A stretch of DNA of 64,000 bases, taken from the NCBI RefSeq assembly GCF_023896955.1, contig NZ_JAMHIW010000002.1:310001-374000 (forward strand), read 5' to 3'. The DNA is from Micromonospora sp. RHAY321 (GTDB taxonomy: Bacteria; Actinomycetota; Actinomycetes; Mycobacteriales; Micromonosporaceae). The notes below the pieces were generated by a model. That model had not been told where the DNA came from and did no database searches. It saw only the letters and a program-made list of their open reading frames with translations. Position numbers and translations under genes: made by a program. The stretch's first letter is position 1. Each line of letters starts with the position of its first letter. Shown here piece after piece: positions 43,631-51,594 of the stretch.

Positions 43631-45505
43631 ATGACAACCCAGCCCCGACGGGTGCGCCGGCGATCCGGCCGCACCCTCCTTCTCGCTCTGGCGCTGACCA
43701 CCGCTGTCACGTTGACCAGCACAGCCGCCAGCGCCGGCCGGCCGACCTACGGCGAGCCGGACTTCGGACCCAACGTCACGATCTTCGACCCGGGCATGCC
43801 GATCAGCGAGATCCAGCAGACGCTGGACGCGGCGCACGCGGCGCAGGTCAACAACGAGATGGGGACCGCGCGGCACGCCTACCTGTTCAAGCCGGGCACG
43901 TACGGCACGACCGAGCAGCCCCTGCAGGCCAAGGTGGGCTACTACACCGAGGTCTCCGGTCTGGGCGCCTCGCCCACCGACGTGACCGTCAACGGCAAGC
44001 TGGAGGTCTACAACCGCTGCCTGGCCGACGGCGGCACCGGCAACTGTCTCGCGCTGGTCAACTTCTGGCGCACCCTGTCCAACCTCTCGCTCACCATCAA
44101 CGCGGCGGGCCAGGACGGCTGCCGCTCGTCGGCGAACTTCTGGGCGGTGTCCCAGGCGGTGTCGATGCGCCGGCTGAACATCGGCGGCGGCGGGCTGTCG
44201 CTGATGGACTACTGCACCGCCGGCCCCCAGTTCGCCAGCGGCGGCTTCATCGCCGACTCCCGGCTGCCCGCCACCACCAACGGGTCGCAGCAGCAGTGGC
44301 TGACCCGCAACAGCGAGGTCGCCGGCTGGTCCAACGCGGTGTGGAACCAGGTCTTCGCCGGGGTCGAGGGCGCACCGGACGACGCCTCCTTCCCCGACCC
44401 GCCGTACACCACGCTGGCGACGACTCCGCTGAGCCGGGAGAAGCCGTACCTCCTCGTCGACGGCAAGGGCCGCTACAACGTGCGGGTGCCCGCCGTGCAG
44501 CGCGACAGTCGGGGCGTCTCGTGGGCCGACGGCCTGACGCCGGGGCGGACGATCTCGATCCGCGACTTCTTCATCGCCAAGCCGTCGGACTCGGTGCACG
44601 TCATCAACAGCCAGCTCGCCCGGGGCAAGCACCTGCTGCTCACTCCCGGCACGTACGACATCGCGCGCAGCATCGAGGTGCGACGGCCCAACACGGTGGT
44701 GCTCGGCATCGGCCACGCCACGCTCACCGCGGTGAACGGCTCCATCCCGCTGGACGTCGCCGGTGTGCCCGGTGTGGTCGTCGCCGGCGTCACGATCGAC
44801 GCCGGGCTCGTCGAGTCACCGGTCCTGCTGCGGGTGGGACGGCAGCACGGGCACAACGCGAGCAGCGCGGCCAACCCGACCACGCTGTCCGACGTGTACT
44901 TCCGGGTCGGCGGCCCGCACATCGGCCGGGCGGACACGGCGCTGCAGGTCAACAGCGACAACGTGCTCATCGACCACACCTGGGTGTGGCGCGGTGACCA
45001 CGGCGTCGAGGGCTTCACGCAGGGCGTGAACGGTGACACGGACCGCTGGAGGACCAACACCGGTCGCTACGGCGCGGTGATCAACGGCGACCACGTGACC
45101 GCCACCGGCCTGTTCGTCGAGCACTTCCAGCGGTACAACACGGTCTGGAACGGCGAGCACGGCACGACGATCCTCTACCAGAACGAGCTGCCGTACGACC
45201 CGCCGACGCAGGCGGACTGGATGAACGGCGCGGTCGAGGGCTGGGCCGGCTACAAGGTCGGCGACCGGGTGCGCAACCACACCCTGTACGGCGGCGGGGT
45301 CTACGTCTTCAACCAGAACAACCCCTCGATCCACACCGAGAACGGGTTCGAGGTGCCGGACCGGCCGGGCGTGCGGTTGCACCACATCATGACCGTCAAC
45401 CTCAGTGCCGGCACGATCGACCACGTGGTCAACGGCGTGGGCGACGCGGCCGACATGACGAAGGTCGGCGTGCCGGTCTACCTCGCGCAGTACCCGCTGC
45501 CGTAG
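43631..45505 (+). CDS. Secreted right-handed beta-helix protein (pectate-lyase-superfamily-like)
   Basis: 624 residues from ATG 43631. An unusually basic N-terminus (RRVRRRSGRT) leads to a signal peptide cleaved near residue 35 (TAASA-GR). The body has repeated beta-helix turns with Asn/Gly/Val ladders: AYLFKPGTYGTTEQPLQAKVG, HLLLTPGTYDIARSIEVRRPN, DNVLIDHTWVWRGDHG. This is like Pectate_lyase_3 or adenylyl-cyclase-annotated actinobacterial proteins that act on polysaccharides. Enzyme class unknown. A LacI-type operator at 43569 suggests induction by a sugar; a terminator follows at 45526. Confidence 0.75.
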   Translation: MTTQPRRVRRRSGRTLLLALALTTAVTLTSTAASAGRPTYGEPDFGPNVTIFDPGMPISEIQQTLDAAHAAQVNNEMGTARHAYLFKPGTYGTTEQPLQAKVGYYTEVSGLGASPTDVTVNGKLEVYNRCLADGGTGNCLALVNFWRTLSNLSLTINAAGQDGCRSSANFWAVSQAVSMRRLNIGGGGLSLMDYCTAGPQFASGGFIADSRLPATTNGSQQQWLTRNSEVAGWSNAVWNQVFAGVEGAPDDASFPDPPYTTLATTPLSREKPYLLVDGKGRYNVRVPAVQRDSRGVSWADGLTPGRTISIRDFFIAKPSDSVHVINSQLARGKHLLLTPGTYDIARSIEVRRPNTVVLGIGHATLTAVNGSIPLDVAGVPGVVVAGVTIDAGLVESPVLLRVGRQHGHNASSAANPTTLSDVYFRVGGPHIGRADTALQVNSDNVLIDHTWVWRGDHGVEGFTQGVNGDTDRWRTNTGRYGAVINGDHVTATGLFVEHFQRYNTVWNGEHGTTILYQNELPYDPPTQADWMNGAVEGWAGYKVGDRVRNHTLYGGGVYVFNQNNPSIHTENGFEVPDRPGVRLHHIMTVNLSAGTIDHVVNGVGDAADMTKVGVPVYLAQYPLP

Positions 45506-45525
45506 GGCAGGTCGGGCGTACCAAC

Positions 45526-45558
45526 GGAGGGCCGGAGCCGGTGTGGCTCCGGTCCTCC
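45526..45558 (+). terminator. Hairpin terminator after the beta-helix gene
   Basis: 14-bp stem, 45526-45539 with 45545-45558, one G-T wobble, loop GGTGT. The core is GGCCGGAGCC. Confidence 0.82.
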
Positions 45559-45616
45559 GCCGCTGGGGGATGGGTCGGCCGGGCGGACGAAGAAACCGTC
45601 CCCTCGGGCTTGAATT

Positions 45617-45633
45617 CCTATCGTCCTGATAGG
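45617..45633 (+). promoter_or_regulatory. 17-bp palindrome shared with the ssu locus
   Basis: CCTATC-GTCCT-GATAGG is a 6-5-6 inverted repeat (perfect 8-bp arms if TT/AA flanks are included, 45615-45635). It sits 12 bp before a leader-peptide start. The same design, CCTACT-AACCC-GGTAGG, lies between ssuA and ssuD at 58224. A sulfur-responsive regulator of both loci is inferred. Confidence 0.6.
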
Positions 45634-45644
45634 AAAATGGGTGA

Positions 45645-45737
45645 ATGCCGGTCGGTCCGTTCCTCACCTCCCGCCGGGTCGTGGACCTGATGCGGGTCGC
45701 CTCCGAGCTCTGTCCCGGCTCGACGACGACCGACTGA
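45645..45737 (+). CDS. Cysteine-type leader peptide
   Basis: A 30-residue ORF (ATG 45645, TGA 45735-45737) whose centre reads LTSRRVVDLMRVASELCPG. It follows the actinobacterial leader-peptide pattern RRHVDLxRVxSxLC that stands in front of sulfur-assimilation genes, where the C-terminal Cys codon is thought to sense cysteinyl-tRNA by attenuation. It is too short for ordinary gene finding. It lies 160 bp before the small membrane gene, with hairpins between. This supports sulfur-linked regulation of the YeiH-type carrier. Confidence 0.75.
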   Translation: MPVGPFLTSRRVVDLMRVASELCPGSTTTD

Positions 45738-45897
45738 GCCGTCGCCGCCTGCGCACCCACCCGGCCTCGGCCGCCGGCCAGTCACGTCGACCGTGGCCCA
45801 TCGCGCCCGTCGCCGCTCGCCCGCTCGGCGAGCCGCGTCCGCGTTCCGTCCCGATCCCGCCACGGCCGGATCGGGCCCTTCCCCTCGGAGGTATGCC
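45738..45897 (+). promoter_or_regulatory. Leader region with hairpins (attenuator candidate)
   Basis: Between leader peptide and small membrane gene are two hairpins: GCTCGCC/GGCGAGC (45815-45833, 5-nt loop) and CCCGATCC/GGATCGGG (45850-45875, 10-nt loop). The second ends 22 nt before the ATG at 45898, close to its ribosome site. They could be the terminator or anti-sequester parts of attenuation. No switch pairing was proven. Confidence 0.4.
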
Positions 45898-46044
45898 ATG
45901 AGCACGGATTCGTCACCGTCCACCCCGCCAACCGCCGGGGAGTCCCGGCTCGCGTTCAACGAGGACTGGGTGGCCACCATCCTCGGTCTGGTCCTGCTCG
46001 GTCTGGTCCTGGTCGGTGCCATTCCCGCCGGGTTGGTGCCCTGA
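45898..46044 (+). CDS. Small single-helix membrane protein, YeiH partner
   Basis: 48 residues from ATG 45898, with GGAGG just upstream. A hydrophilic Ser/Thr/Pro start, then LAFNEDWVATILGLVLLGLVLVG, one membrane helix, and a short tail. The stretch FNEDWVATILGLVLL resembles the first segment of YeiH/UPF0324 carriers, and the next gene (TGATG overlap) is such a carrier. So the helix appears to be split off as its own subunit. It probably inserts next to the carrier. Confidence 0.75.
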   Translation: MSTDSSPSTPPTAGESRLAFNEDWVATILGLVLLGLVLVGAIPAGLVP

Positions 46045-47270
46045 TGGCCACCGACGCGACGCGCACGGACGCCGAGACCCCCACGGCCGACGCCTCCCGC
46101 ACGGACGACGGACCGGCCGGGACCGCCGAGTCCGCCTCGGACAGTGGGCCACGGGCGACCGTCGACCCCGCCGCTTCCGCCAGCGCGGCGCGCGACGGCG
46201 GGTTCTGGGCGTGGACGGCGCTCGGCCTGGTGGTCGTGGTGGGGCTCGCCGCGCTCACCCGCTACCTGGAGCAGAACGTCCCCGCGTGGGCCGAGGGCAC
46301 CGCCGTCGAGGACATCGGGGCGGCGATCGAGTACCCGGTCTACGCGATCCTGCTCGGCCTGCTCGGCAACGTCGCCGTCACGCTGCTCGGGTGGCGTGAC
46401 CGGATCGCCGCCGCGTTCCGGACCGAGTTCTTCATCAAGACCGGGCTGGTGCTGCTCGGAGCGTCGATCAACCTGGCCGTCATCGCCAGCGCCGCCGGCC
46501 CGGCGATCGCCCAGGCGATCCTGCTGATCAGCGGGGTCTTCCTGTTCACCTGGTGGCTGGCCGGCCGCTTCGGGCTCGACGACAAGCTGCGCGCGCTGCT
46601 CGCCTCGGCGGTGTCGATCTGCGGGGTCAGCGCGGCGATCGCCGCCGCCGGCGCCGTCCGGGCACGTCGGGAGCAACTGGCCTACACGGCGAGTCTGGTG
46701 ATCGTGTTCGCGCTGCCGTCCATCTTCGTCCTGCCCTGGTTGGCCGACGTGTTCGGGTTGTCCGACGCGGTGGCCGGCGCCTGGATTGGTGGCAACATCG
46801 ACACCACCGCCGCGGTCACCGCCGCCGGAGCGCTCGCGGGCGAGGAGGCCCTCCAGATCGCCAGCATCGTCAAGGTCACGCAGAACGCGCTCATGGGCGT
46901 GGTCGCGGTCGCCCTGACCGCGTACTTCACGCTGCGGGTGGAGCGCCAGCCCGGCGCGGCCCGACCGGGTCTGGGGGAGTTGTGGCGGCGCTTCCCGAAG
47001 TTCGTCCTGGGCTTCGTCGCCGCGTCGGTCATCGCCACCTGGTACCTGGACGCGGCGGGCGCGGACGGCAAGGCCACCATCGCCATCGTCAACGACCTGC
47101 GCGTCTGGTTCCTCATCCTGGCCTTCGTCAGCATCGGCCTGGAGGTCCGGGTCTCGTCGCTGCGGGAGGCCGGCTGGCGGCCCGTCGCGGTGTTCGCCAG
47201 CGCCACCCTGTTCAACCTGGCGCTGGCGCTCGCCCTGGCGTCCCTGCTGTTCCGCAACTTCGCGGCCTGA
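46044..47270 (+). CDS. YeiH/UPF0324 putative sulfate exporter family transporter
   Basis: 408 residues from ATG 46044, overlapping the small gene's TGA. A hydrophilic Ala/Thr/Asp-rich ~50-residue N-terminal tail is followed by ten or so membrane helices. Family motifs: FFIKTGLVLLGASINLAVI, SAVSICGVSAAIAAAGAVRA and GAWIGGNIDTTAAVTAAGAL, the conserved discontinuous core of UPF0324. The name 'sulfate exporter' is a family label; transport by this protein is not shown. Leader peptide and palindrome upstream suggest sulfur control. The terminator at 47280 ends the unit. Confidence 0.88.
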   Translation: MATDATRTDAETPTADASRTDDGPAGTAESASDSGPRATVDPAASASAARDGGFWAWTALGLVVVVGLAALTRYLEQNVPAWAEGTAVEDIGAAIEYPVYAILLGLLGNVAVTLLGWRDRIAAAFRTEFFIKTGLVLLGASINLAVIASAAGPAIAQAILLISGVFLFTWWLAGRFGLDDKLRALLASAVSICGVSAAIAAAGAVRARREQLAYTASLVIVFALPSIFVLPWLADVFGLSDAVAGAWIGGNIDTTAAVTAAGALAGEEALQIASIVKVTQNALMGVVAVALTAYFTLRVERQPGAARPGLGELWRRFPKFVLGFVAASVIATWYLDAAGADGKATIAIVNDLRVWFLILAFVSIGLEVRVSSLREAGWRPVAVFASATLFNLALALALASLLFRNFAA

Positions 47271-47279
47271 ATCGCGTCG

Positions 47280-47313
47280 CACCCCGCCCCTCCCGGACCG
47301 GAGGGGCGGGGTG
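47280..47313 (+). terminator. Strong hairpin terminator
   Basis: CACCCCGCCCCTCC (47280-47293) and its exact complement (47300-47313) form a 14-bp stem with a 6-nt loop, 10 bp past the YeiH-type carrier stop. Confidence 0.88.
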
Positions 47314-47431
47314 CTCGTCTCCTGCCGTTGCTTTGGCGAATAATTTCACGGATCAGTCGAACTCTTGCGTGCCGACATTCGCTACTGCCACGATGGCCGT
47401 CAATGCCTTCCGTCCCGAAGGAGTGGTCGTC

Positions 47432-49822
47432 ATGGCGGTCTCCCGCCGCAGGTTCGTCACATCGGTGATGGCGGGGTCCGCCCTCGCCGCCGCCTCCACC
47501 ACCGAGCTGCTCACCACCCTCGCCAGCCCGGCCCACGCCGCCAGCCCTCCCGGCGACGTGGTCGGCAAGGTGACGGTCGGCTACCAGGGCTGGTTCAGCG
47601 CCCCCGGCGACTCGGCGCCCATCGGCGGCTGGTGGCACTGGAGCCGCGACCGGTTCCAACCGCCCTCGCCCGCCAACACCACGATCGTGTCCTGGCCGGA
47701 CATGCGCGAGTACACGCGCAGCTACCCGACCGCCTATCCCAACCTCGGCAACGGCTCACCGGCCACCCTCTTCTCCTCCTACGACCAGCAGACGGTGGAC
47801 ACCCACTTCCGGTGGATGCAGGAGTACGGCTGCGACACCGCCGCACTGCAGCGGTTCAACCCGACCGGCGACGAGGGCCCGACCCGCGACGCGATGACCC
47901 AGAAGGTGCGCTCCGCCGCCGAGCGGTACGGGCGCAAGTTCTACATCATGTACGACGTCACCGACTGGTTGACCTTCCAGTCGGACATCAAGACCGACTG
48001 GACGACGAAGATGTCGGCGCACGTCGCGTCCTCCGCGTACGCCCGGCAGAACGGCAAGCCCGTCGTCTGCATCTGGGGCTTCGGCTTCAGCGAGCCCAGC
48101 CGGCCCTTCACCCCGGGGCCCTGCCTGGAGGTCGTCAACTGGTTCAAGGCGCAGGGCTGCTACGTCATCGGTGGCGTGCCCACCTGGTGGCGGCAGGGCA
48201 TCGAGGACTCCCGCCCCGGCTTCCTCGACGTCTACCACGCGTTCAACATGATCTCGCCCTGGATGGTCTACCGGGCCAGGACGGTGGAGGAGCTCGACTC
48301 GTACTACAACAACGTCAACGTCGGTGACATGGCCGACTGTGCGGCACGCGGCATCGACTACCAGCCCTGCGTGATGCCCGGTGACCTCGCCGGGGGTCAC
48401 CGCCGACACGGCGACTTCTACTGGCGGCACATCTACAACATGGTCCGGCTCGGCTCCCAGGGCCTCTACGTGTCCATGTTCGACGAGTACAACGAGGGCA
48501 ACCAGATCGCCAAGACCTCCGAGACCCAGGCCACCACCCCGGCCGGGGCGAACATCCGGGCGCTGGACGAGGACGGCGTGGCCTGCTCCTCCGACTACTA
48601 CCTGCGGATCACCGCCGACGGCGGTCGGATGCTCAAGGGACAGCTCGCCCTCACCCCGGTGCGCCCCACGCAACCGATGGTGGGCGACCCCCCTCCGGTG
48701 CCGGGCGGGAACCTGGCCGCCGGCCGGCCCGCCTCGGCCAGCAGCCAGGGCGGCGCGTTCCCGGCGGCGAACGCCGTGGACGCCAACGCCTCCAGTTACT
48801 GGGAGAGCGCCAACGGCAGCTTCCCGCAGTGGTGGCAGGTCGACCTCGGCGCGAGCCACCAGCTCGCCCGGCTCGTGCTGCGCCTGCCCGCCGGCTGGGG
48901 TGCCCGGACCCAGACCATCACCGTGTTGGGCAGCGTCGACGGCACCTCCTTCACGACCATCAGCCCCGCCGCCGGGTTCACCTTCGACCCGGCGACCGGA
49001 AACACCGTCACCCGTGCGTTGCCGGCCAGCGTCGCCCGCTACGTCCGCCTCAGCGTCGGCGGCAACACCGGCTGGTCGGCCGCCCAACTCGCCCAGGTCG
49101 AGGTGTACGCCTCGACCAGCACGCCGGACACGCCGCCGACCGCGCCGAGCGGCCTCACCGTCACCGGCCGGACGGCGACCAGCGTGTCACTGGCCTGGAC
49201 CGCGTCGACCGACGACACCGGGGTCAGCGGCTATCAGGTGCGCCAGGGCGCGACGGTCGTCGCGACCGTCACGGGCACCACGGCCACCGTGAGTGGGCTC
49301 AGCCCGTCCACCGCGTACAGCTTCACGGTCACCGCGCGAGACGCCGCGGGCAACACCTCGGCCCCGTCGAACGCGGTCACGGCGACCACGGACGCCCCCG
49401 CCAACGCGGACCTCGCCCGGGGCCGACCCACCGCGGAGAGCAGCCACACCCAGAGCTACGGGTCGGGCAACGTCGTCGACGGCGACCCGAACAGCTACTG
49501 GGAGAGCGTCAACAGCGCCTTCCCGCAGTGGGTCCAGGTCGACCTGGGTGCGGCCCGCACGGTCGGGCGGGTGGTGCTCAAACTGCCGCCGGCGTCGGCG
49601 TGGGCCACCCGGACGCAGACCCTCGCGGTGCAGGGCAGCACCGACGGGTCGAGCTTCGGCACCCTGGTCGCCTCGGCCGGGCGCACCTTCAACCCGGCCA
49701 CCGGCAACCAGGTGACGCTCACCTTCACCGCCGCGCAGACCCGCTACCTGCGGATCACGGTCACCGGCAACACCGGCTGGCCGGCGGGACAGTTGGCGAC
49801 GCTGGAGGCGTACGCGAGCTGA
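47432..49822 (+). CDS. Secreted GH71/99-like glycosidase with CBM32-FN3-CBM32
   Basis: 796 residues from ATG 47432 (AAGGAG 8 nt upstream). Twin-arginine signal (VSRRRFVTS, cut near residue 36), so it is likely exported folded. Catalytic GH71/99-like domain ~45-410: VGYQGWFSAPG, GWWHWSRD, MFDEYNEGNQI. First F5/8 (CBM32) domain ~425-560 (NLAAGRPASAS, ARYVRLSVGGNTGW); FN3 ~565-650 (AYSFTVTARDAAGN); second CBM32 to the end (DLARGRPTAES, TRYLRITVTGNTGW). It probably acts on mannan- or xylan-type polymers; specificity unknown. Single gene between terminators. Confidence 0.87.
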   Translation: MAVSRRRFVTSVMAGSALAAASTTELLTTLASPAHAASPPGDVVGKVTVGYQGWFSAPGDSAPIGGWWHWSRDRFQPPSPANTTIVSWPDMREYTRSYPTAYPNLGNGSPATLFSSYDQQTVDTHFRWMQEYGCDTAALQRFNPTGDEGPTRDAMTQKVRSAAERYGRKFYIMYDVTDWLTFQSDIKTDWTTKMSAHVASSAYARQNGKPVVCIWGFGFSEPSRPFTPGPCLEVVNWFKAQGCYVIGGVPTWWRQGIEDSRPGFLDVYHAFNMISPWMVYRARTVEELDSYYNNVNVGDMADCAARGIDYQPCVMPGDLAGGHRRHGDFYWRHIYNMVRLGSQGLYVSMFDEYNEGNQIAKTSETQATTPAGANIRALDEDGVACSSDYYLRITADGGRMLKGQLALTPVRPTQPMVGDPPPVPGGNLAAGRPASASSQGGAFPAANAVDANASSYWESANGSFPQWWQVDLGASHQLARLVLRLPAGWGARTQTITVLGSVDGTSFTTISPAAGFTFDPATGNTVTRALPASVARYVRLSVGGNTGWSAAQLAQVEVYASTSTPDTPPTAPSGLTVTGRTATSVSLAWTASTDDTGVSGYQVRQGATVVATVTGTTATVSGLSPSTAYSFTVTARDAAGNTSAPSNAVTATTDAPANADLARGRPTAESSHTQSYGSGNVVDGDPNSYWESVNSAFPQWVQVDLGAARTVGRVVLKLPPASAWATRTQTLAVQGSTDGSSFGTLVASAGRTFNPATGNQVTLTFTAAQTRYLRITVTGNTGWPAGQLATLEAYAS

Positions 49823-49830
49823 CCGGCGAG

Positions 49831-49864
49831 CGGGCGGCCGCCGGAGAGGACCGGTGGCCGCCCG
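49831..49864. terminator. Hairpin between convergent genes
   Basis: CGGGCGGCC (49831-49839) and GGCCGCCCG (49856-49864), a 9-bp stem around a 16-nt loop that contains a further CCGG/CCGG pair. Confidence 0.65.
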
Positions 49865-49876
49865 GACCGCGGTGCG

Positions 49877-50743
49877 TCATCCCGCTGGCTGTTCCATCCG
49901 GCGCAGGTCGTCGGCGGGGTGGATGGTGCGGACGGGGTCGGGCACCGGCCCGCGCCGCTTCCACTCACGCGGGTAGCCGAGGGACACCTCCTCGAAACGC
50001 ACGCCATCGTGGAACGTCGTCCGGGGGATGTGCAGGTGCCCGTAGACCACGGTGGCGGCCCCGAAGCGCAGGTGCCAGTCCCGGGTGCGGACGGTGCCGC
50101 ACCACTGGGCGAACTGCGGGTACCACAGGACGTCGGTGGGTTCCCGTACCAGCGGGTAGTGGTTGACCAGCACGGTCGGCAGGGCCGGGTCCCGCTCGGC
50201 CAGCCGGCGCTCGGTCTCGACGACCCGGGCCTCGCACCACGCCTCCCGGCTCGGGTAGGGATCGGGGTGCAGCAGCACCTCGTCGGTGCACACCACCCCG
50301 GCCTCGTACGCCAGCTCCAGTGACCGTTGCTTGGTGTGCGCCCCGGGCACCCGGAACGTGTAGTCGTAGAGCACGAAGAGCGGGGCGATCGTGGCCGGCC
50401 CGCCGTCGCCGTCCCACACCGGGTACGGGTCCTCCGGGCTGACGACACCCAACCGCCGGCACAGCCGTACGAGCTCGCGGTAGCGTTCCTCGCCGCGTAG
50501 CTGCACGGGGTCGTCGGGCGGTGTCCACAGCTCGTGGTTGCCCGGCGCCCAGACCACTCTCGCGAACCGGCTGCTGAGCAGCCCGAGCGCCCACTCGAGG
50601 TCGGCGAAGCGCTCGGCCACGTCGCCCGCGACGAGCAGCCAGTCACCGTCGTTGTCCGGGCGCAGCTCCCGCACGAACGAGCGGTTCTCCGGATGGCCGA
50701 TGTGCAGATCGCTGACGGCCCGCAGCCGAGGTGGAAGAGTCAC
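49877..50743 (-). CDS. Metallophosphoesterase
   Basis: 288 residues. Calcineurin-type motifs in order: RAVSDLHIGHPENR (DxH), LLVAGDVAERF (GD), WAPGNHELW (GNH), VLVNHYPLV and VYGHLHIPRTTFHDG (GHxH). The metal-binding set is complete, so it is a likely active phosphodiesterase or phosphatase in the cytoplasm. Substrate unknown. It is convergent with the GH71/99 gene and divergent from nothing close; the SH3-like pair upstream is on the same strand. Confidence 0.9.
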   Translation of the reverse strand: MTLPPRLRAVSDLHIGHPENRSFVRELRPDNDGDWLLVAGDVAERFADLEWALGLLSSRFARVVWAPGNHELWTPPDDPVQLRGEERYRELVRLCRRLGVVSPEDPYPVWDGDGGPATIAPLFVLYDYTFRVPGAHTKQRSLELAYEAGVVCTDEVLLHPDPYPSREAWCEARVVETERRLAERDPALPTVLVNHYPLVREPTDVLWYPQFAQWCGTVRTRDWHLRFGAATVVYGHLHIPRTTFHDGVRFEEVSLGYPREWKRRGPVPDPVRTIHPADDLRRMEQPAG

Positions 50744-50810
50744 GCTTCGAGGCTAGGCCGGTGCGGCACGGTCGGACACCTCCGACCGATCGGTGTCGCC
50801 GGCGGCGGAA

Positions 50811-51101
50811 TCAGCAGAACCAGCCATCCTGGACCCAGCCGCGCCGGTTGATGTGCCCGTAGGCGAAGCCGTAGATGTAGCCGCCGCTGCGAGGACCCTC
50901 GACGAGGAAGGTCTGGCCCTGGTAGAGGGTGCCCATCCAGGCCCCGTTGGGTTGGGTGCGGACGAACAGGTCGCTCGCGCACACCGTCTCCCGCTGGCCG
51001 ATCGTGCCGTTGGCGGCCTGCGCGGGGGCCGGCGCGGCGAGCGTCGCGGCGACGATCCCGACCAGCAGGCCGGCCGTCGCCCGGATGGCGGCCCGGGTCA
51101 C
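50811..51101 (-). CDS. Small secreted SH3-like protein
   Basis: 96 residues from GTG 51101, which overlaps the TGA of the upstream small gene (GTGA). Signal peptide ~1-32 (ends APAQA-AN). The mature part is a ~60-residue bacterial SH3-like barrel: CASDLFVRTQPNGAWMGTLYQ, QTFLVEGPRSGGYIYGFAYG and an end in WVQDGWFC. Two Cys may form a disulfide. It probably binds the cell wall. It forms a coupled pair with the gene at 51098. Confidence 0.75.
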   Translation of the reverse strand: MTRAAIRATAGLLVGIVAATLAAPAPAQAANGTIGQRETVCASDLFVRTQPNGAWMGTLYQGQTFLVEGPRSGGYIYGFAYGHINRRGWVQDGWFC

Positions 51102-51418
51102 CACGAGTCGTACCCGCCGATGCACTCGGCCCGTAGGTAGCCCCAGTCGTTCGGACCGAAGTCGAACGAGGCCGCCCACCCGTTGTAGACCGGGTGCGCG
51201 CCCGGCGTATGGCCGATCTTGTCGCCGTAGCCGAGCGTGCGCTTCAGGCCGGTGGGACCGCCGGCGGAGTCGTAGTTGGCGTAGAAGCTGGCACTCTGGC
51301 AGACGACGATGGCGTGCCGGGGCACCACCGGGTCGGCGTGGGCCGGCGTGGCGCCGAGGGCGGCCGTGGCCGCTCCGACGGCCAACGCGGCGACCCCCGT
51401 GCGGGTCCGTCGAGGCAT
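51098..51418 (-). CDS. Small secreted protein, SH3-like partner
   Basis: 106 residues from ATG 51418 (GGGAGG 5 nt upstream). Signal peptide ~1-29 (ends TPAHA-DP). The mature part has VVCQSASFYANYDSAGG, LGYGDKIGHTPG and DFGPNDWGYLRAECIG. It looks like a divergent SH3-like fold with a Cys at each end, matching the disulfide pattern of its downstream neighbour, to which it is translationally coupled. The two exported proteins may act together; function unknown. Confidence 0.7.
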   Translation of the reverse strand: MPRRTRTGVAALAVGAATAALGATPAHADPVVPRHAIVVCQSASFYANYDSAGGPTGLKRTLGYGDKIGHTPGAHPVYNGWAASFDFGPNDWGYLRAECIGGYDSW

Positions 51419-51594
51419 GCCCACCTCCCGTGTGGCGAAACTTTCCTACCGGCGACCCTAGCAACTACGTTGATAAATGTCGATGAGGTCGAGCGGGGGT
51501 GGGACCCGGTGAGGGCGTTGCGGTGCCGGCATATCCGGCGACCGGGCGGGAAAGCGCTGGCGTCCGACAGCCCGAACCGGAGCAGGAGAAAACC

